Source: an uncultured Eubacteriales bacterium
Lineage (GTDB): Bacteria; Bacillota; Clostridia; Oscillospirales; CAG-272
Length of the DNA: 53,694 nucleotides
NCBI GenBank assembly: GCA_958414825.1
Contig: CATYXQ010000009.1
Coordinates: 1 to 53,694 of the forward strand
Direction of reading: 5' to 3'
In this document: positions 1-7,887 of the stretch, in pieces
Position numbering within the stretch: position 1 is the first letter of the stretch
Layout of the letters: the number at the start of each line of letters is the position of its first letter
The notes under the pieces: model-generated
The model's input: only the letters and a program-made list of their open reading frames with translations
Told to the model about the DNA's origin: nothing
Database searches by the model: none
Program-made: the position numbers and the translations under genes

Positions 1-51
1 ATTTATATAAAAACTATCCTCAGTTTTCCCGAAAATATTTGCTTTTAAACA

Positions 52-80
52 TTTACAAAACATAGGGATTGTGATACAAT
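52..80 (+). promoter_or_regulatory. Sigma-A-type promoter of the pduL operon
   Basis: TTTACA at 52-57 and TACAAT at 75-80 are separated by exactly 17 bases. A start near 87 would leave a leader of about 50 bases before the AAGGAG site at 124-129. Confidence 0.65.
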
Positions 81-136
81 TAACATTGTAGAAATATGCA
101 AATTTATATAAAATTACATAAATAAGGAGAACCATC

Positions 137-712
137 ATGGCAGAAAAATTTCTTGTTGAAACCTCTGCAAGACATGTCCATTTGAGCGCTGCGGATTTGG
201 AAACCCTGTTTGGCGCAGGCGCTTCCCTAACGCACAAAAAAGACCTCAGTCAGCCCGGGCAGTTTGCCTGTGAGGAGCGCGTTACGCTGATCGGACCGAA
301 AAAAACGATTCCCAATGTTATCATTCTCGGACCCGAACGCAGTGCAACGCAGGTAGAGCTTTCCTTTACCGACGCGCGCACGCTCGGCATCACGCCTCCC
401 GTCCGTGAAAGCGGAGATCTTGCCGGTTCGGCGCCCTGCAAAATCGTCGGCCCTGCAGGCGAAATTGAAATCAAAGAAGGCGCTATCGTCGCAAAGCGTC
501 ATATTCATATGACGCCCGCCGACGCGGAGCGCTTCGGCGTCCGCGACAAGCAGATTGTCCGCGTCCGTCTCGACGGCGAGGGCAGAAGCACGGTCTACGG
601 CGACGTAGTCGTCCGCGTCAGCCCAAAATTTGCGCTGGCTATGCATATTGATACCGACGAGGCCAACGCCGCCTGCGCGTTCGGTCAATTCTACGGCGAG
701 ATCGTCGATTAA
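137..712 (+). CDS. pduL: PduL-type phosphate acyltransferase (phosphotransacylase)
   Basis: Predicted to interconvert acyl-CoA and acyl-phosphate, linking CoA thioesters to acyl-phosphate and, through a kinase, ATP. The 191-residue protein has the internally duplicated PduL layout, with ARHVHLS near residues 12-18 and AKRHIHMTP near residues 119-127; these histidines are the family's zinc ligands. No N-terminal extension precedes the first motif, so there is no sign of microcompartment targeting, and no shell genes lie nearby. The start has AAGGAG seven bases upstream. It leads an apparent operon with a NifU-like protein and a GGGtGRT protein, an unusual setting. The preferred acyl group (acetyl or propionyl) cannot be told from sequence. 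Confidence 0.9.
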   Translation: MAEKFLVETSARHVHLSAADLETLFGAGASLTHKKDLSQPGQFACEERVTLIGPKKTIPNVIILGPERSATQVELSFTDARTLGITPPVRESGDLAGSAPCKIVGPAGEIEIKEGAIVAKRHIHMTPADAERFGVRDKQIVRVRLDGEGRSTVYGDVVVRVSPKFALAMHIDTDEANAACAFGQFYGEIVD

Positions 713-754
713 GCGCCAAAGCTGAACTATCAAATAACATAAGGAGAAAAAATC

Positions 755-1456
755 ATGAGCGATTATGCAATGAGCAAAGAAGTTGCCGAAATGTGCACGG
801 TTGCCAAAGGCCCCCGGCATGATCCCGCCCCGATTCCCGAGGAGGGCAAATGGGTCGCGGCAAAACAAATTACCGACATTTCCGGTTTGACGCACGGTAT
901 CGGCTGGTGCGCGCCCCAGCAGGGCGCCTGCAAGCTGACGCTGAACGTCAAGGACGGCGTGATTCAGGAAGCGCTGGTTGAGACCATCGGCTGCTCCGGC
1001 ATGACCCACTCCGCCGCGATGGCCGCTGAAATCCTCCCAGGCAAAACCGTACTTGAAGCGCTGAACACCGACCTTGTCTGCGATGCGATTAACACCGCCA
1101 TGCGCGAACTCTTCCTCCAGATCGCCTACGGCAGAACGCAGTCCGCGTTTTCCGAGGGCGGCCTGCCCATCGGCGCGGGTCTTGAGGATCTCGGAAAGGG
1201 ATCCCGTTCGCAGGTCGGCACCATGTACGGCACCGCGGCAAAGGGCGTCCGCTATCTGGAGATGGCGGAGGGCTATGTTACCCGTATGGCGTTGGACGCC
1301 GACAACCAGGTTATCGGCTATGAATTCGTATCTCTGGGCAAAATGACCGATTTCATCAAAAAAGGCGATGATCCGGCCGAAGCATACAAGAAGTCCATGG
1401 GTCACTACGGCAGATTCGATGAAGCTGTGACCTACATCGATCCCCGCAAGGAATAA
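755..1456 (+). CDS. NifU-like iron-sulfur scaffold family protein
   Basis: A 233-residue protein resembling the N-terminal scaffold domain of NifU/IscU. Candidate cluster- or metal-binding cysteines lie in GWCAPQQGAC and in IGCSGMTH, followed by a helix rich in Ala and Glu as in NifU_N domains. It carries an extra C-terminal half not found in simple IscU. The ATG follows AAGGAGAAAAAATC. The downstream GGGtGRT gene begins only 14 bases after its stop; I recall this pairing from other Firmicutes, but its function is not established. It may supply or sense an Fe-S cluster rather than act as the general scaffold, because no isc or suf genes are nearby. Confidence 0.75.
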   Translation: MSDYAMSKEVAEMCTVAKGPRHDPAPIPEEGKWVAAKQITDISGLTHGIGWCAPQQGACKLTLNVKDGVIQEALVETIGCSGMTHSAAMAAEILPGKTVLEALNTDLVCDAINTAMRELFLQIAYGRTQSAFSEGGLPIGAGLEDLGKGSRSQVGTMYGTAAKGVRYLEMAEGYVTRMALDADNQVIGYEFVSLGKMTDFIKKGDDPAEAYKKSMGHYGRFDEAVTYIDPRKE

Positions 1457-1470
1457 GGAGGTACGGAAGA

Positions 1471-2469
1471 ATGGCATTATTTGAAAGCTATGAAAGACGC
1501 GTTGACAAAATCAACGCCGTTCTGAAAGAATACGGGATTTCCTCCATCGAGGCATGTCGCGAGATCACGCTGGCAAAAGGCGTTGACTGCGACAAGATCG
1601 TGCGCGAAACACAGCCCATCTGCTTTGAAAACGCCGTCTGGGCATACACGGTCGGCGCGGCGATCGCCATCAAAAAGGGCTGCGTAAAAGCGGCGGACGC
1701 TGCGGCTGCCGTCGGCATCGGTCTGCAGGCTTTCTGCATCCCCGGATCGGTTGCGGAAAACCGCAAAGTCGGTCTCGGCCACGGCAACCTCGGTTCCATG
1801 CTTTTGTCCGAAGAAACCGAGTGCTTCTGCTTCCTTGCCGGCCATGAGTCTTTCGCTGCCGCCGAGGGCGCAATCAAAATCGCACTGAACGCAAACAAAG
1901 TCCGTACAAAACCGCTGCGCGTGATTCTCAACGGTCTCGGCAAGGATGCGGCGTTCATCATCTCCAGAATCAACGGCTTCACCTATGTGGAGACCGAATT
2001 TGATCCCTACACCGAAGAGGTCAAAGTCGTAAAAGAGGTTCCCTATTCCAAGGGACCGCGCGCGGACGTTAAGTGCTACGGCGCAGACAACGTGCCGGAG
2101 GGCGTAGCGATTATGAAACTGGAGAAGGTCGGCGTTTCCATCACCGGAAACTCCACCAACCCGACCCGCTTCCAGCATCCGGTTGCAGGCACCTACAAAA
2201 AGTGGTGCGTTGAGAACGGCGTCAAATATTTCTCAGTTGCTTCCGGCGGCGGTACGGGACGCACGCTGCATCCCGACAATATGGCGGCCGGCCCCTCCAG
2301 CTACGGCATGACCGATACGATGGGTCGTATGCACTCGGACGCACAGTTTGCCGGTTCCTCTTCGGTTCCCGCGCACGTTGAAATGATGGGGCTTATCGGC
2401 ATGGGCAACAACCCGATGGTCGGCGCGACTGTCGCTGTCGCCGTTGCCATCGAAGAGGCAAGCAAATAA
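1471..2469 (+). CDS. GGGtGRT family protein
   Basis: A 332-residue protein named for the motif seen at SGGGTGRTLHPDN in its C-terminal third, followed by a segment rich in Gly, Met and Ser. A strong AAGGAGG lies upstream, and the gene is closely coupled to the NifU-like gene. No signal peptide or membrane segment is visible, so it should be cytoplasmic. Several conserved cysteines occur, including GVDCDK, TQPICFEN and EECFCF-like positions. The family is conserved but, to my knowledge, biochemically uncharacterised. Its fixed partnership with a NifU-like protein suggests an Fe-S-linked role, which is inference. Confidence 0.85.
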   Translation: MALFESYERRVDKINAVLKEYGISSIEACREITLAKGVDCDKIVRETQPICFENAVWAYTVGAAIAIKKGCVKAADAAAAVGIGLQAFCIPGSVAENRKVGLGHGNLGSMLLSEETECFCFLAGHESFAAAEGAIKIALNANKVRTKPLRVILNGLGKDAAFIISRINGFTYVETEFDPYTEEVKVVKEVPYSKGPRADVKCYGADNVPEGVAIMKLEKVGVSITGNSTNPTRFQHPVAGTYKKWCVENGVKYFSVASGGGTGRTLHPDNMAAGPSSYGMTDTMGRMHSDAQFAGSSSVPAHVEMMGLIGMGNNPMVGATVAVAVAIEEASK

Positions 2470-2523
2470 GCAGGCTTCAGACGTTTACGGCACTTCCGTC
2501 ATTCTGAAAAGCAAAATTCAATA

Positions 2524-2573
2524 AAAAACAGGCCTATCATTTCGGAAAAATCCGATTTGATACGCCTGTTTTT
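2524..2573 (+). terminator. Intrinsic terminator of the pduL operon
   Basis: A perfect 10-bp outer stem, AAAAACAGGC with GCCTGTTTTT, continues as an interrupted inner stem with a four-base AAAA loop. The T-run forms the 3' arm, and the symmetry would allow it to work in both directions. Confidence 0.8.
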
Positions 2574-2660
2574 GCATTCGCGAAGCAATCCAACCTTATA
2601 AAACGAATTTCCGGCTTGTTTGCGCATTTTCTCCATTTATGCGCTTCATATGATATTTTA

Positions 2661-2689
2661 TTGCACAAATCAAATGGCTGTGCTATAAT
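2661..2689 (+). promoter_or_regulatory. Promoter of the restriction-modification pair
   Basis: TTGCAC at 2661-2666 and TATAAT at 2684-2689 have a 17-base spacer. The predicted start near 2696 lies just before an unsupported upstream ATG at 2710, so translation more likely begins at 2779. Confidence 0.75.
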
Positions 2690-2778
2690 TTACTTGTCTA
2701 CAATTACATATGTTTTTGACAATCAAAATGATATATCGTGGAAGTAAATACCGATATAGCGAAAGGCGGCGCGGAATA

Positions 2779-3912
2779 ATGGCAAATGACGCTTTGTTAA
2801 ATGCAAAGAAACAGCAAAACGACGAGTTTTATACCCTATATGAATATATTCAAAAAGAGGTTAATGCCTACTTAGAATATAACCCCGATACTTTCCTGGA
2901 TAAAGTTGTCCTATGCCCTTGCGACGACCCGGAATGGAGCAATTTCACACGCTTTTTTGCGCAGAATTTTGAAATGTTGGGCTTGAAAAAGTTAATCAGC
3001 ACAAGTTATTCCATGGAGGCAAAAAAAGCAAAATATGAACAGTATCACCAAATGACGCTGTTTGAAACCACGTTCCCACAGTTCAACGAAGAAAAGGCGC
3101 AGACAAAGGGGAAAATATTTACTTTAACCCGCGACAAGAAGAATTCCGGCAAAATCGACTATGACGATTTAGAATGGGAATATTTAGAGGGAACAGGCGA
3201 CTTTCAATCTGATGAAGTAAAAGCCTTGCGTGATGAAGCGGACATAATCGTTACAAATCCGCCGTTTTCCCTGTTTAGGGATTTTGTGGCGTGGATATTA
3301 GAAGCTAACAAACAGTTCCTGATTATAGGACAGATAGGCATGGCGACCTATAAAGAGATTTTCCCCGAAATCAAGAATAATCGTATGTGGATAGGCGTAA
3401 CCTGCAACAATGAAGATATGGTTTTTGAAGTGCCGGAGGGCGCAAATGTAAACCCGAAAGACCGCGAAAAAGCCGCCCGTATGGGATATACCGGCAATTA
3501 TACAAGGCAGGGCAATGCCTGTTGGTTTACCAACTTAGACCACGGACGCAGACACGCGCCGCTGACTTTAATGACAACGGCAGACAACTTGCGTTATAGC
3601 AAGCATAAAGACCTTGTAACACGCGGTTCATATCTTCACTATGATAATTATGATGCAATCGACGTTCCGTATATCGACGCCATACCTGCCGACTTTGACG
3701 GAATAATGGGCGTTCCGTCTACTTACTTGGACAGATACAACCCTGACCAATTTGAAATTTTAGGAATAGGGACAGGCGATAGCGCAAAGGAATTAGGTAT
3801 AAAGAAAAATTATCGTGGGCGGACAGATTTATCATACACGAAAGACGGCGTGCAATCATGCCCCTATGGTAGAATACTCATAAGAAAGAGGACGACGGAC
3901 AATGAAAACTGA
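2779..3912 (+). CDS. EcoRI-family adenine-specific DNA methyltransferase
   Basis: Predicted to place N6-methyladenine on a specific DNA site using S-adenosylmethionine. From the chosen start the protein has 377 residues, with CDDPEWSNF near 48-56 in the position expected for the SAM-binding region, and the catalytic motif IV TNPPFS at 159-164. An earlier ATG at 2710 lies only about 14 bases after the predicted transcription start and has no ribosome binding site, whereas ATG 2779 is preceded by GAAAGGCGG. The gene overlaps the downstream DUF262-HNH gene by 11 bases, indicating coupled expression. Base and codon use (many AAA, TTA, ATA) is AT-richer than the flanking chromosome, consistent with horizontal acquisition. 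The recognition site cannot be inferred. Confidence 0.88.
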   Translation: MANDALLNAKKQQNDEFYTLYEYIQKEVNAYLEYNPDTFLDKVVLCPCDDPEWSNFTRFFAQNFEMLGLKKLISTSYSMEAKKAKYEQYHQMTLFETTFPQFNEEKAQTKGKIFTLTRDKKNSGKIDYDDLEWEYLEGTGDFQSDEVKALRDEADIIVTNPPFSLFRDFVAWILEANKQFLIIGQIGMATYKEIFPEIKNNRMWIGVTCNNEDMVFEVPEGANVNPKDREKAARMGYTGNYTRQGNACWFTNLDHGRRHAPLTLMTTADNLRYSKHKDLVTRGSYLHYDNYDAIDVPYIDAIPADFDGIMGVPSTYLDRYNPDQFEILGIGTGDSAKELGIKKNYRGRTDLSYTKDGVQSCPYGRILIRKRTTDNEN

Positions 3913-5065
3913 ATTGAATATTGACTTGACCGTTGAAAAGGTTTGCGAAGGCTTTGTTTATAACGAATATGAAGGAAAAGGGCTTTTCGGGCTTGCAGGA
4001 AAGCTGACTATTCAGCCGGAATATCAGCGCAATTATATTTACGCCGACGGAAAGAAAGACGTTGCCGTTATTCAGTCTATCTTAAAGGGCTACCCTATCG
4101 GACTGATTTACTTTACAAAGGTATCTGACGACAAGTTTGAAATATTGGACGGACAGCAGCGTATAACAAGCATAGGGCGCTTTTTAACGGGTAAGTTCCC
4201 GATTATTAACGAAAACGGAATGCAGCAATATTTCGGTGGGTTAGCCGAAAATCTGCAACGGAAAATTCTTGATAAAAAGCTTACCATTTACGAATGCAGC
4301 GGCACGGAAAGCGAAATCAAGGAATGGTTTAAAACAATCAACATTGTAGGCGTTCCTCTGAATGAACAGGAACTTTTGAACGCTATATATTCCGGACCGT
4401 TTGTGACGCTTGCCAAAGCGGAATTTTCCAACAGTCAAAACGCTAATATTCAGAAATGGGCGGCGTATATCAGCGGCGATGTAAAACGACAGGACTACTT
4501 ACGTACCGCCCTTATGTGGGTTAGCAAGGGCAACATTGACGCTTATATGAGCCGCCATAGATACGACACGAATATAACCGAATTAAAAACCTATTTCAAC
4601 AGCGTGATTGACTGGGTATCAAGTGTTTTCGTTGACGTAGAAACAGAAATGCGCGATTTGAATTGGGGCGCGTTTTATGAACGGTTTCACACAAACGCCT
4701 ATGACCCGAACGAGGTACACAACAAGCTGAAAGCCCTATATGCAGACTATTTTGTGAAGAACCGCAAAGGCATTTTTGAATACATTTTAGGGGGCTGTGT
4801 AGATACAAAGCTGCTTGACATTCGCCTTTTCGATGATGTAACAAAGCGGACTGTTTACGAGCGGCAGACATCGGACGCAACAGCGCGTGATGTTTCCAAC
4901 TGCCCGTTGTGCGCAATGGGTAATGACAACAACAGACGACGCATATACAAGCTAAAAGAAATGGACGCTGACCATGTGACGGCGTGGAGCAACGGCGGCG
5001 CAACGGATATTAATAACTGCACAATGCTATGCGCGACCCACAACCGGGCGAAAGGTAACAAATAA
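3902..5065 (+). CDS. DUF262 domain protein with C-terminal HNH nuclease
   Basis: A 387-residue two-domain protein. The N-terminal DUF262 (GmrS/ParB-like fold) region has IQPEYQRNYIY at 37-47 and the hallmark DGQQR at 83-87, associated in this family with nucleotide hydrolysis or nicking. The C-terminus is a zinc-stabilised HNH nuclease with CPLC at 334-337, DADH at 355-358 and CTMLCATHNRAKGN at the end. Its start codon lies inside the end of the methyltransferase gene, so the two are probably a modification/nuclease pair. Whether it cuts unmodified DNA, like a type II enzyme, or modified DNA, like type IV GmrSD, is not decided by the sequence. It shares the methyltransferase's AT-rich composition. 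Confidence 0.85.
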   Translation: MKTELNIDLTVEKVCEGFVYNEYEGKGLFGLAGKLTIQPEYQRNYIYADGKKDVAVIQSILKGYPIGLIYFTKVSDDKFEILDGQQRITSIGRFLTGKFPIINENGMQQYFGGLAENLQRKILDKKLTIYECSGTESEIKEWFKTINIVGVPLNEQELLNAIYSGPFVTLAKAEFSNSQNANIQKWAAYISGDVKRQDYLRTALMWVSKGNIDAYMSRHRYDTNITELKTYFNSVIDWVSSVFVDVETEMRDLNWGAFYERFHTNAYDPNEVHNKLKALYADYFVKNRKGIFEYILGGCVDTKLLDIRLFDDVTKRTVYERQTSDATARDVSNCPLCAMGNDNNRRRIYKLKEMDADHVTAWSNGGATDINNCTMLCATHNRAKGNK

Positions 5066-5137
5066 TTCCGTTATCGCCCATTATCATTTAGTATCGGTTT
5101 GCAGATTTAAGCGACACACAAGTGACAAAATCAAGTC

Positions 5138-5181
5138 AAGAGTGGCAAAAATCTTGAAATTACGGGGTTTTTGCCACTCTT
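5138..5181 (+). terminator. Terminator of the restriction-modification operon
   Basis: A perfect 14-bp stem, AAGAGTGGCAAAAA at 5138-5151 with its complement at 5168-5181, around a 16-base loop. It lies 72 bases after the nuclease stop. Confidence 0.7.
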
Positions 5182-5190
5182 ATTTGATGC

Positions 5191-5313
5191 TGTGGGGGCG
5201 TATTCTCGTCGTCGCGCCGCCGATGGCGGCATTCGCGTATTGGAGCCTCCCTTTCGGGGGCGTATTCGCGCCCGCAAGGTGTTTACAAGGCGACGCATGT
5301 CCGCCTTGTAAAC
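5191..5313 (+). repeat. Dispersed two-hairpin intergenic repeat, copy 1
   Basis: First a GCGCCGCC...GGCGGC hairpin, then GCCCGCAAGGTG, then a perfect 12-bp stem formed by 5281-5292 and 5302-5313. Copies 2 (9765-9861) and 3 (18196-18250, reverse) share the second hairpin. This copy has about 30 extra bases between its parts. It accounts for most of the gene-free stretch 5066-5394; long ORFs called through it are not protein-like. Confidence 0.75.
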
Positions 5314-5345
5314 GTATTGTATTTGTTACTGTATCGGCACACGAA

Positions 5346-5377
5346 AACGGCGCCCCCGTTTTGGGCGAGGCGCCGTT
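5346..5377 (-). terminator. Terminator of the DUF1538/PII operon
   Basis: AACGGCGCC at 5346-5354 pairs with GGCGCCGTT at 5369-5377. Read on the minus strand it is followed by TTTTCGTG, 18 bases past the last stop codon of the operon. Confidence 0.6.
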
Positions 5378-5394
5378 GATTGATTCTTGTAAAT

Positions 5395-5718
5395 CTATTG
5401 TTCCGCTTTCTCATCCGCCGCGGAAAAACGAATGCCAACGGCCTTTTCAACCGGAACACAAAAGCAAACTGCCCCGGCAGGCGTTTTCACACCCGCCTTT
5501 TCACCGACTGCGGCCATGATCGTATCGGCCACATCGGCATCGACAAGCGTCAGAATGATCTCTTTTTCGGGACTTGTGGTAATACCGAAAAACGCCTTGT
5601 TCATGTCGGCCGTTCCACGGGCATTCATAATGGTCGCGCCCTTTGCACCCGCATTTCGAGTCATCTCCACAATTTCCTCGGCAAAGCCGACATTTGCAAT
5701 AATATATAACGCTTTCAT
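5395..5718 (-). CDS. PII-family nitrogen-regulator-like protein
   Basis: A 107-residue protein with the compact PII fold: the first strand ALYIIANVGFAEEI, a Gly/Ala-rich AGAKGATIMNARG segment, a short T-loop region, and EKEIILTLVDADVADTI as the conserved core. Classical PII proteins bind ATP, ADP and 2-oxoglutarate and control a partner by T-loop contact. The T-loop here is shortened and lacks an obvious uridylylated tyrosine. It is the last gene of an operon with a DUF1538 membrane protein and a second PII-like protein, so control of that membrane protein is the likely role. No glnA or amtB is nearby. GGGGGG precedes the ATG. Confidence 0.8.
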   Translation of the reverse strand: MKALYIIANVGFAEEIVEMTRNAGAKGATIMNARGTADMNKAFFGITTSPEKEIILTLVDADVADTIMAAVGEKAGVKTPAGAVCFCVPVEKAVGIRFSAADEKAEQ

Positions 5719-5735
5719 ATCCCAATCCCCCCGAT

Positions 5736-6053
5736 TTACAATGACACCGTTTCTACCGGAACCGTAAAGGCAATCCCGGTATTCGGTTTGTCAAAATCGA
5801 AATCTGTCTCCAAAAGTTTTAAAACCGTGCCGGACACCGTGCTCGCCACAAGACAGGTGATGACAACTTTCTTTTCCTCCGGCATCAGGCCGAGCATATC
5901 GCGGAAATAACCGGTCGTTACCGACCCTTTGGCATATTCGCTGTGAATCAGGTGGCAATCCGCGCAGCGCAGCGCCTCAAGCAATTCCTCCGCCCGTTTC
6001 CGGTCGGAAATTACGGTCAAATATTCAATTTTACAAGCATTTTCATTTGACAT
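5736..6053 (-). CDS. Second PII-like protein of the DUF1538 operon
   Basis: A 105-residue, more divergent PII-like protein. It keeps the ferredoxin-like pattern (KIEYLTVISDRKRAEELLEAL, then EEKKVVITCLVASTVSGTVLKLL, then a final GIAFTVPVETV strand), which matches the end of its neighbour's FCVPVEKAVG. The start has GAGGAG upstream, and the gene overlaps the end of the DUF1538 gene by 11 bases. Two different PII-like proteins beside one membrane protein could form a heteromeric sensor; this is inference from arrangement only. The ligand is unknown, and an exposed Cys-Ala-Asp-Cys segment near residues 30-33 is a possible redox or metal site. Confidence 0.7.
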   Translation of the reverse strand: MSNENACKIEYLTVISDRKRAEELLEALRCADCHLIHSEYAKGSVTTGYFRDMLGLMPEEKKVVITCLVASTVSGTVLKLLETDFDFDKPNTGIAFTVPVETVSL

Positions 6054-7701
6054 TTTGATTCTCCTCTTCGGACAAATCCGGCTCCGTGCACGGCTTCGCG
6101 GAATCTGTCCCGGTTACAGACAAAGCGGCCAGCGATTCAAGCGCTTCAAGTTCCTCGCCCGTAATCTGCGCGCTGCTCTGCTCTTTCTTCATGCGGCTTT
6201 CATAGAGAATGCCGAGCATCTGCACCGCAATCAGGGGCGTTACCGAAATAAAAGCAATCATACCGAATCCGTTGGTCAAAACAGACTGCGCTCGGGTACC
6301 GGCGGATGCAGCCACCGCCTGTGCTGTTCCCAGCGTCAGCGGCGTCAGAAACGCGGAGGTCAGCGCGCCTCCGGTAACGCCGCCCGAATCAAACGCAAGT
6401 CCCACAAACAGCTTCGGCGTGTACCGCATCATCAGAATCGCAATCAAATACAGCGGAATCAAGAACCACAAAATGTTGATCTGCGTCAGAATTTTTACCA
6501 TAGACAAAAGCGCCGCAAACCCGATCCCGACTGAAAGCGTAATGCGGATCGCGCGTTTTTGAATGTGTCCGTTTGTAATTTCTTCAAGCTGCTCCGCAAG
6601 CACGGCGACAGCGGGCTCGGACAGAGTAATCGCCGCGCCTAAGATAAATCCGACCGGAAGCAACAGCCATTTGAACCAGTCCGGGCGCGCGCTGTCCAAA
6701 AAGACCTCGCCAATATATTTGCCGGCAAAAGCAAAGCCGTAATCAATACCGGATAAAAAGATCAAAAGGCCGATATACACCACGCCCGCACCGAGCATCA
6801 TCCGAACAAATTCCCGCCGCGGCAGCCGAATCAGAAAAAGCTGAAACGGCAAAAAGGCCAAAAGCACCGGGAGCAGCGCCAGCGCCACGCCCTTTAAATT
6901 GGAAAGCAGAATTTCTGATATATTTTCAACTGCGCCGGGATCATAGGTACCGGCCGGCGGCAGACGTCCGCCGTTTGCCGCCTTTAAAATAATCCCGTAC
7001 AGAAAGAGCGCTAAAATCGGTCCTACCGAAGCCAAACCAATGATACCAAACGTATCGTCGTTGCTCTTCGTTTTCGACATGGTCACCGACACACCCATTC
7101 CGAGCGCCAAAATAAACGGAACGGATACGTCGCCGGTCGTCGCGCCGCTGCCGTCAAAAGACAGCGCCACAAATTCCTCCGGCACAAAAAACACAGTCAA
7201 AAAAACCACCGCATATAAAAGTGCAAACACAATGCGGATGTTCAGATCCCGCATCATGCGAAAGAGCGCGAATGCGACCATAACGCCGATGCCCGCGCCC
7301 ATAATCCAAATAAAGACGGGCTCGCTGACAATCGGCAAAATCATATTTGTCTGCCGCGCCAGCACAACCAGCGCCGGCTCCGCTACCGTCGCCAAAAGGC
7401 CGAACAAAAAGCCGAAAAACAGGATAAACACCGGTTTTTTCAGTTGAACCAGCGAGCTCCCGATCATTTTTCCGATCGGCAGGATACTGGTGTTCAAGCT
7501 CTGTAAAAAGATCGCCTGTCCCAAAACGACGCTGACATATCCAACGGCCAATTTAACATAATCCGACAGCGTCTCCATCGGCGCGACGAAACCGCATACA
7601 AGCACAATGATAATAGCCAAAGGCAGTGAAGAAACGAACACTTCCCGCAGCGTATTCAAAAAGATCCGACAGTTTGTTTTCAGGCTCAAAAATGCACGCA
7701 T
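6043..7701 (-). CDS. DUF1538 integral membrane protein
   Basis: A 552-residue polytopic membrane protein with many hydrophobic helices and a charged cytoplasmic tail rich in Glu. It is internally duplicated: TVAEPALVVLARQ in the first half corresponds to TLSEPAVAVLAEQ in the second, and FDGSGATTGD to FDSGGVTGGA. That inverted or tandem repeat of a Glu-Pro motif and a Gly-rich motif is typical of transporters, and the family is usually described as a putative permease of unknown substrate. It heads the operon with two PII-like proteins. The annotated ATG touches GAAAGG directly; a TTG at codon 5 would be better spaced, so the start is uncertain. Confidence 0.85.
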   Translation of the reverse strand: MRAFLSLKTNCRIFLNTLREVFVSSLPLAIIIVLVCGFVAPMETLSDYVKLAVGYVSVVLGQAIFLQSLNTSILPIGKMIGSSLVQLKKPVFILFFGFLFGLLATVAEPALVVLARQTNMILPIVSEPVFIWIMGAGIGVMVAFALFRMMRDLNIRIVFALLYAVVFLTVFFVPEEFVALSFDGSGATTGDVSVPFILALGMGVSVTMSKTKSNDDTFGIIGLASVGPILALFLYGIILKAANGGRLPPAGTYDPGAVENISEILLSNLKGVALALLPVLLAFLPFQLFLIRLPRREFVRMMLGAGVVYIGLLIFLSGIDYGFAFAGKYIGEVFLDSARPDWFKWLLLPVGFILGAAITLSEPAVAVLAEQLEEITNGHIQKRAIRITLSVGIGFAALLSMVKILTQINILWFLIPLYLIAILMMRYTPKLFVGLAFDSGGVTGGALTSAFLTPLTLGTAQAVAASAGTRAQSVLTNGFGMIAFISVTPLIAVQMLGILYESRMKKEQSSAQITGEELEALESLAALSVTGTDSAKPCTEPDLSEEENQNVK

Positions 7702-7828
7702 CCTTTCACTCGTATTACCGACCGTATACCGAAACGCGGGCTTCCTGCTCCACGCTCGACGCTCGCTTTTGTTTTTGACAGTTTATTCTGCTGCGGTTAT
7801 TTTGGTTATACACACATACCGCAAATTC

Positions 7829-7834
7829 AGTATA
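7829..7834 (-). promoter_or_regulatory. Possible -10 element upstream of the DUF1538 operon
   Basis: TATACT on the minus strand, with only a T-rich stretch at the -35 position. The leader would be about 120 bases. The assignment is weak. Confidence 0.3.
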
Positions 7835-7887
7835 CCATATTTTCGTGTGGAAAAAAAGTGCTTTTCTGCATCTTTAGCGCTGTACTT

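Noticed and set aside
227..1477. 416-codon open frame on the minus strand
   Set aside because: It lies opposite pduL and the NifU-like gene, has no recognisable domain or ribosome binding site, and reflects codon bias of the real genes.
5142..5519. 125-codon plus-strand frame
   Set aside because: It covers a terminator hairpin, the dispersed repeat and the end of a PII gene; it has no coding character.
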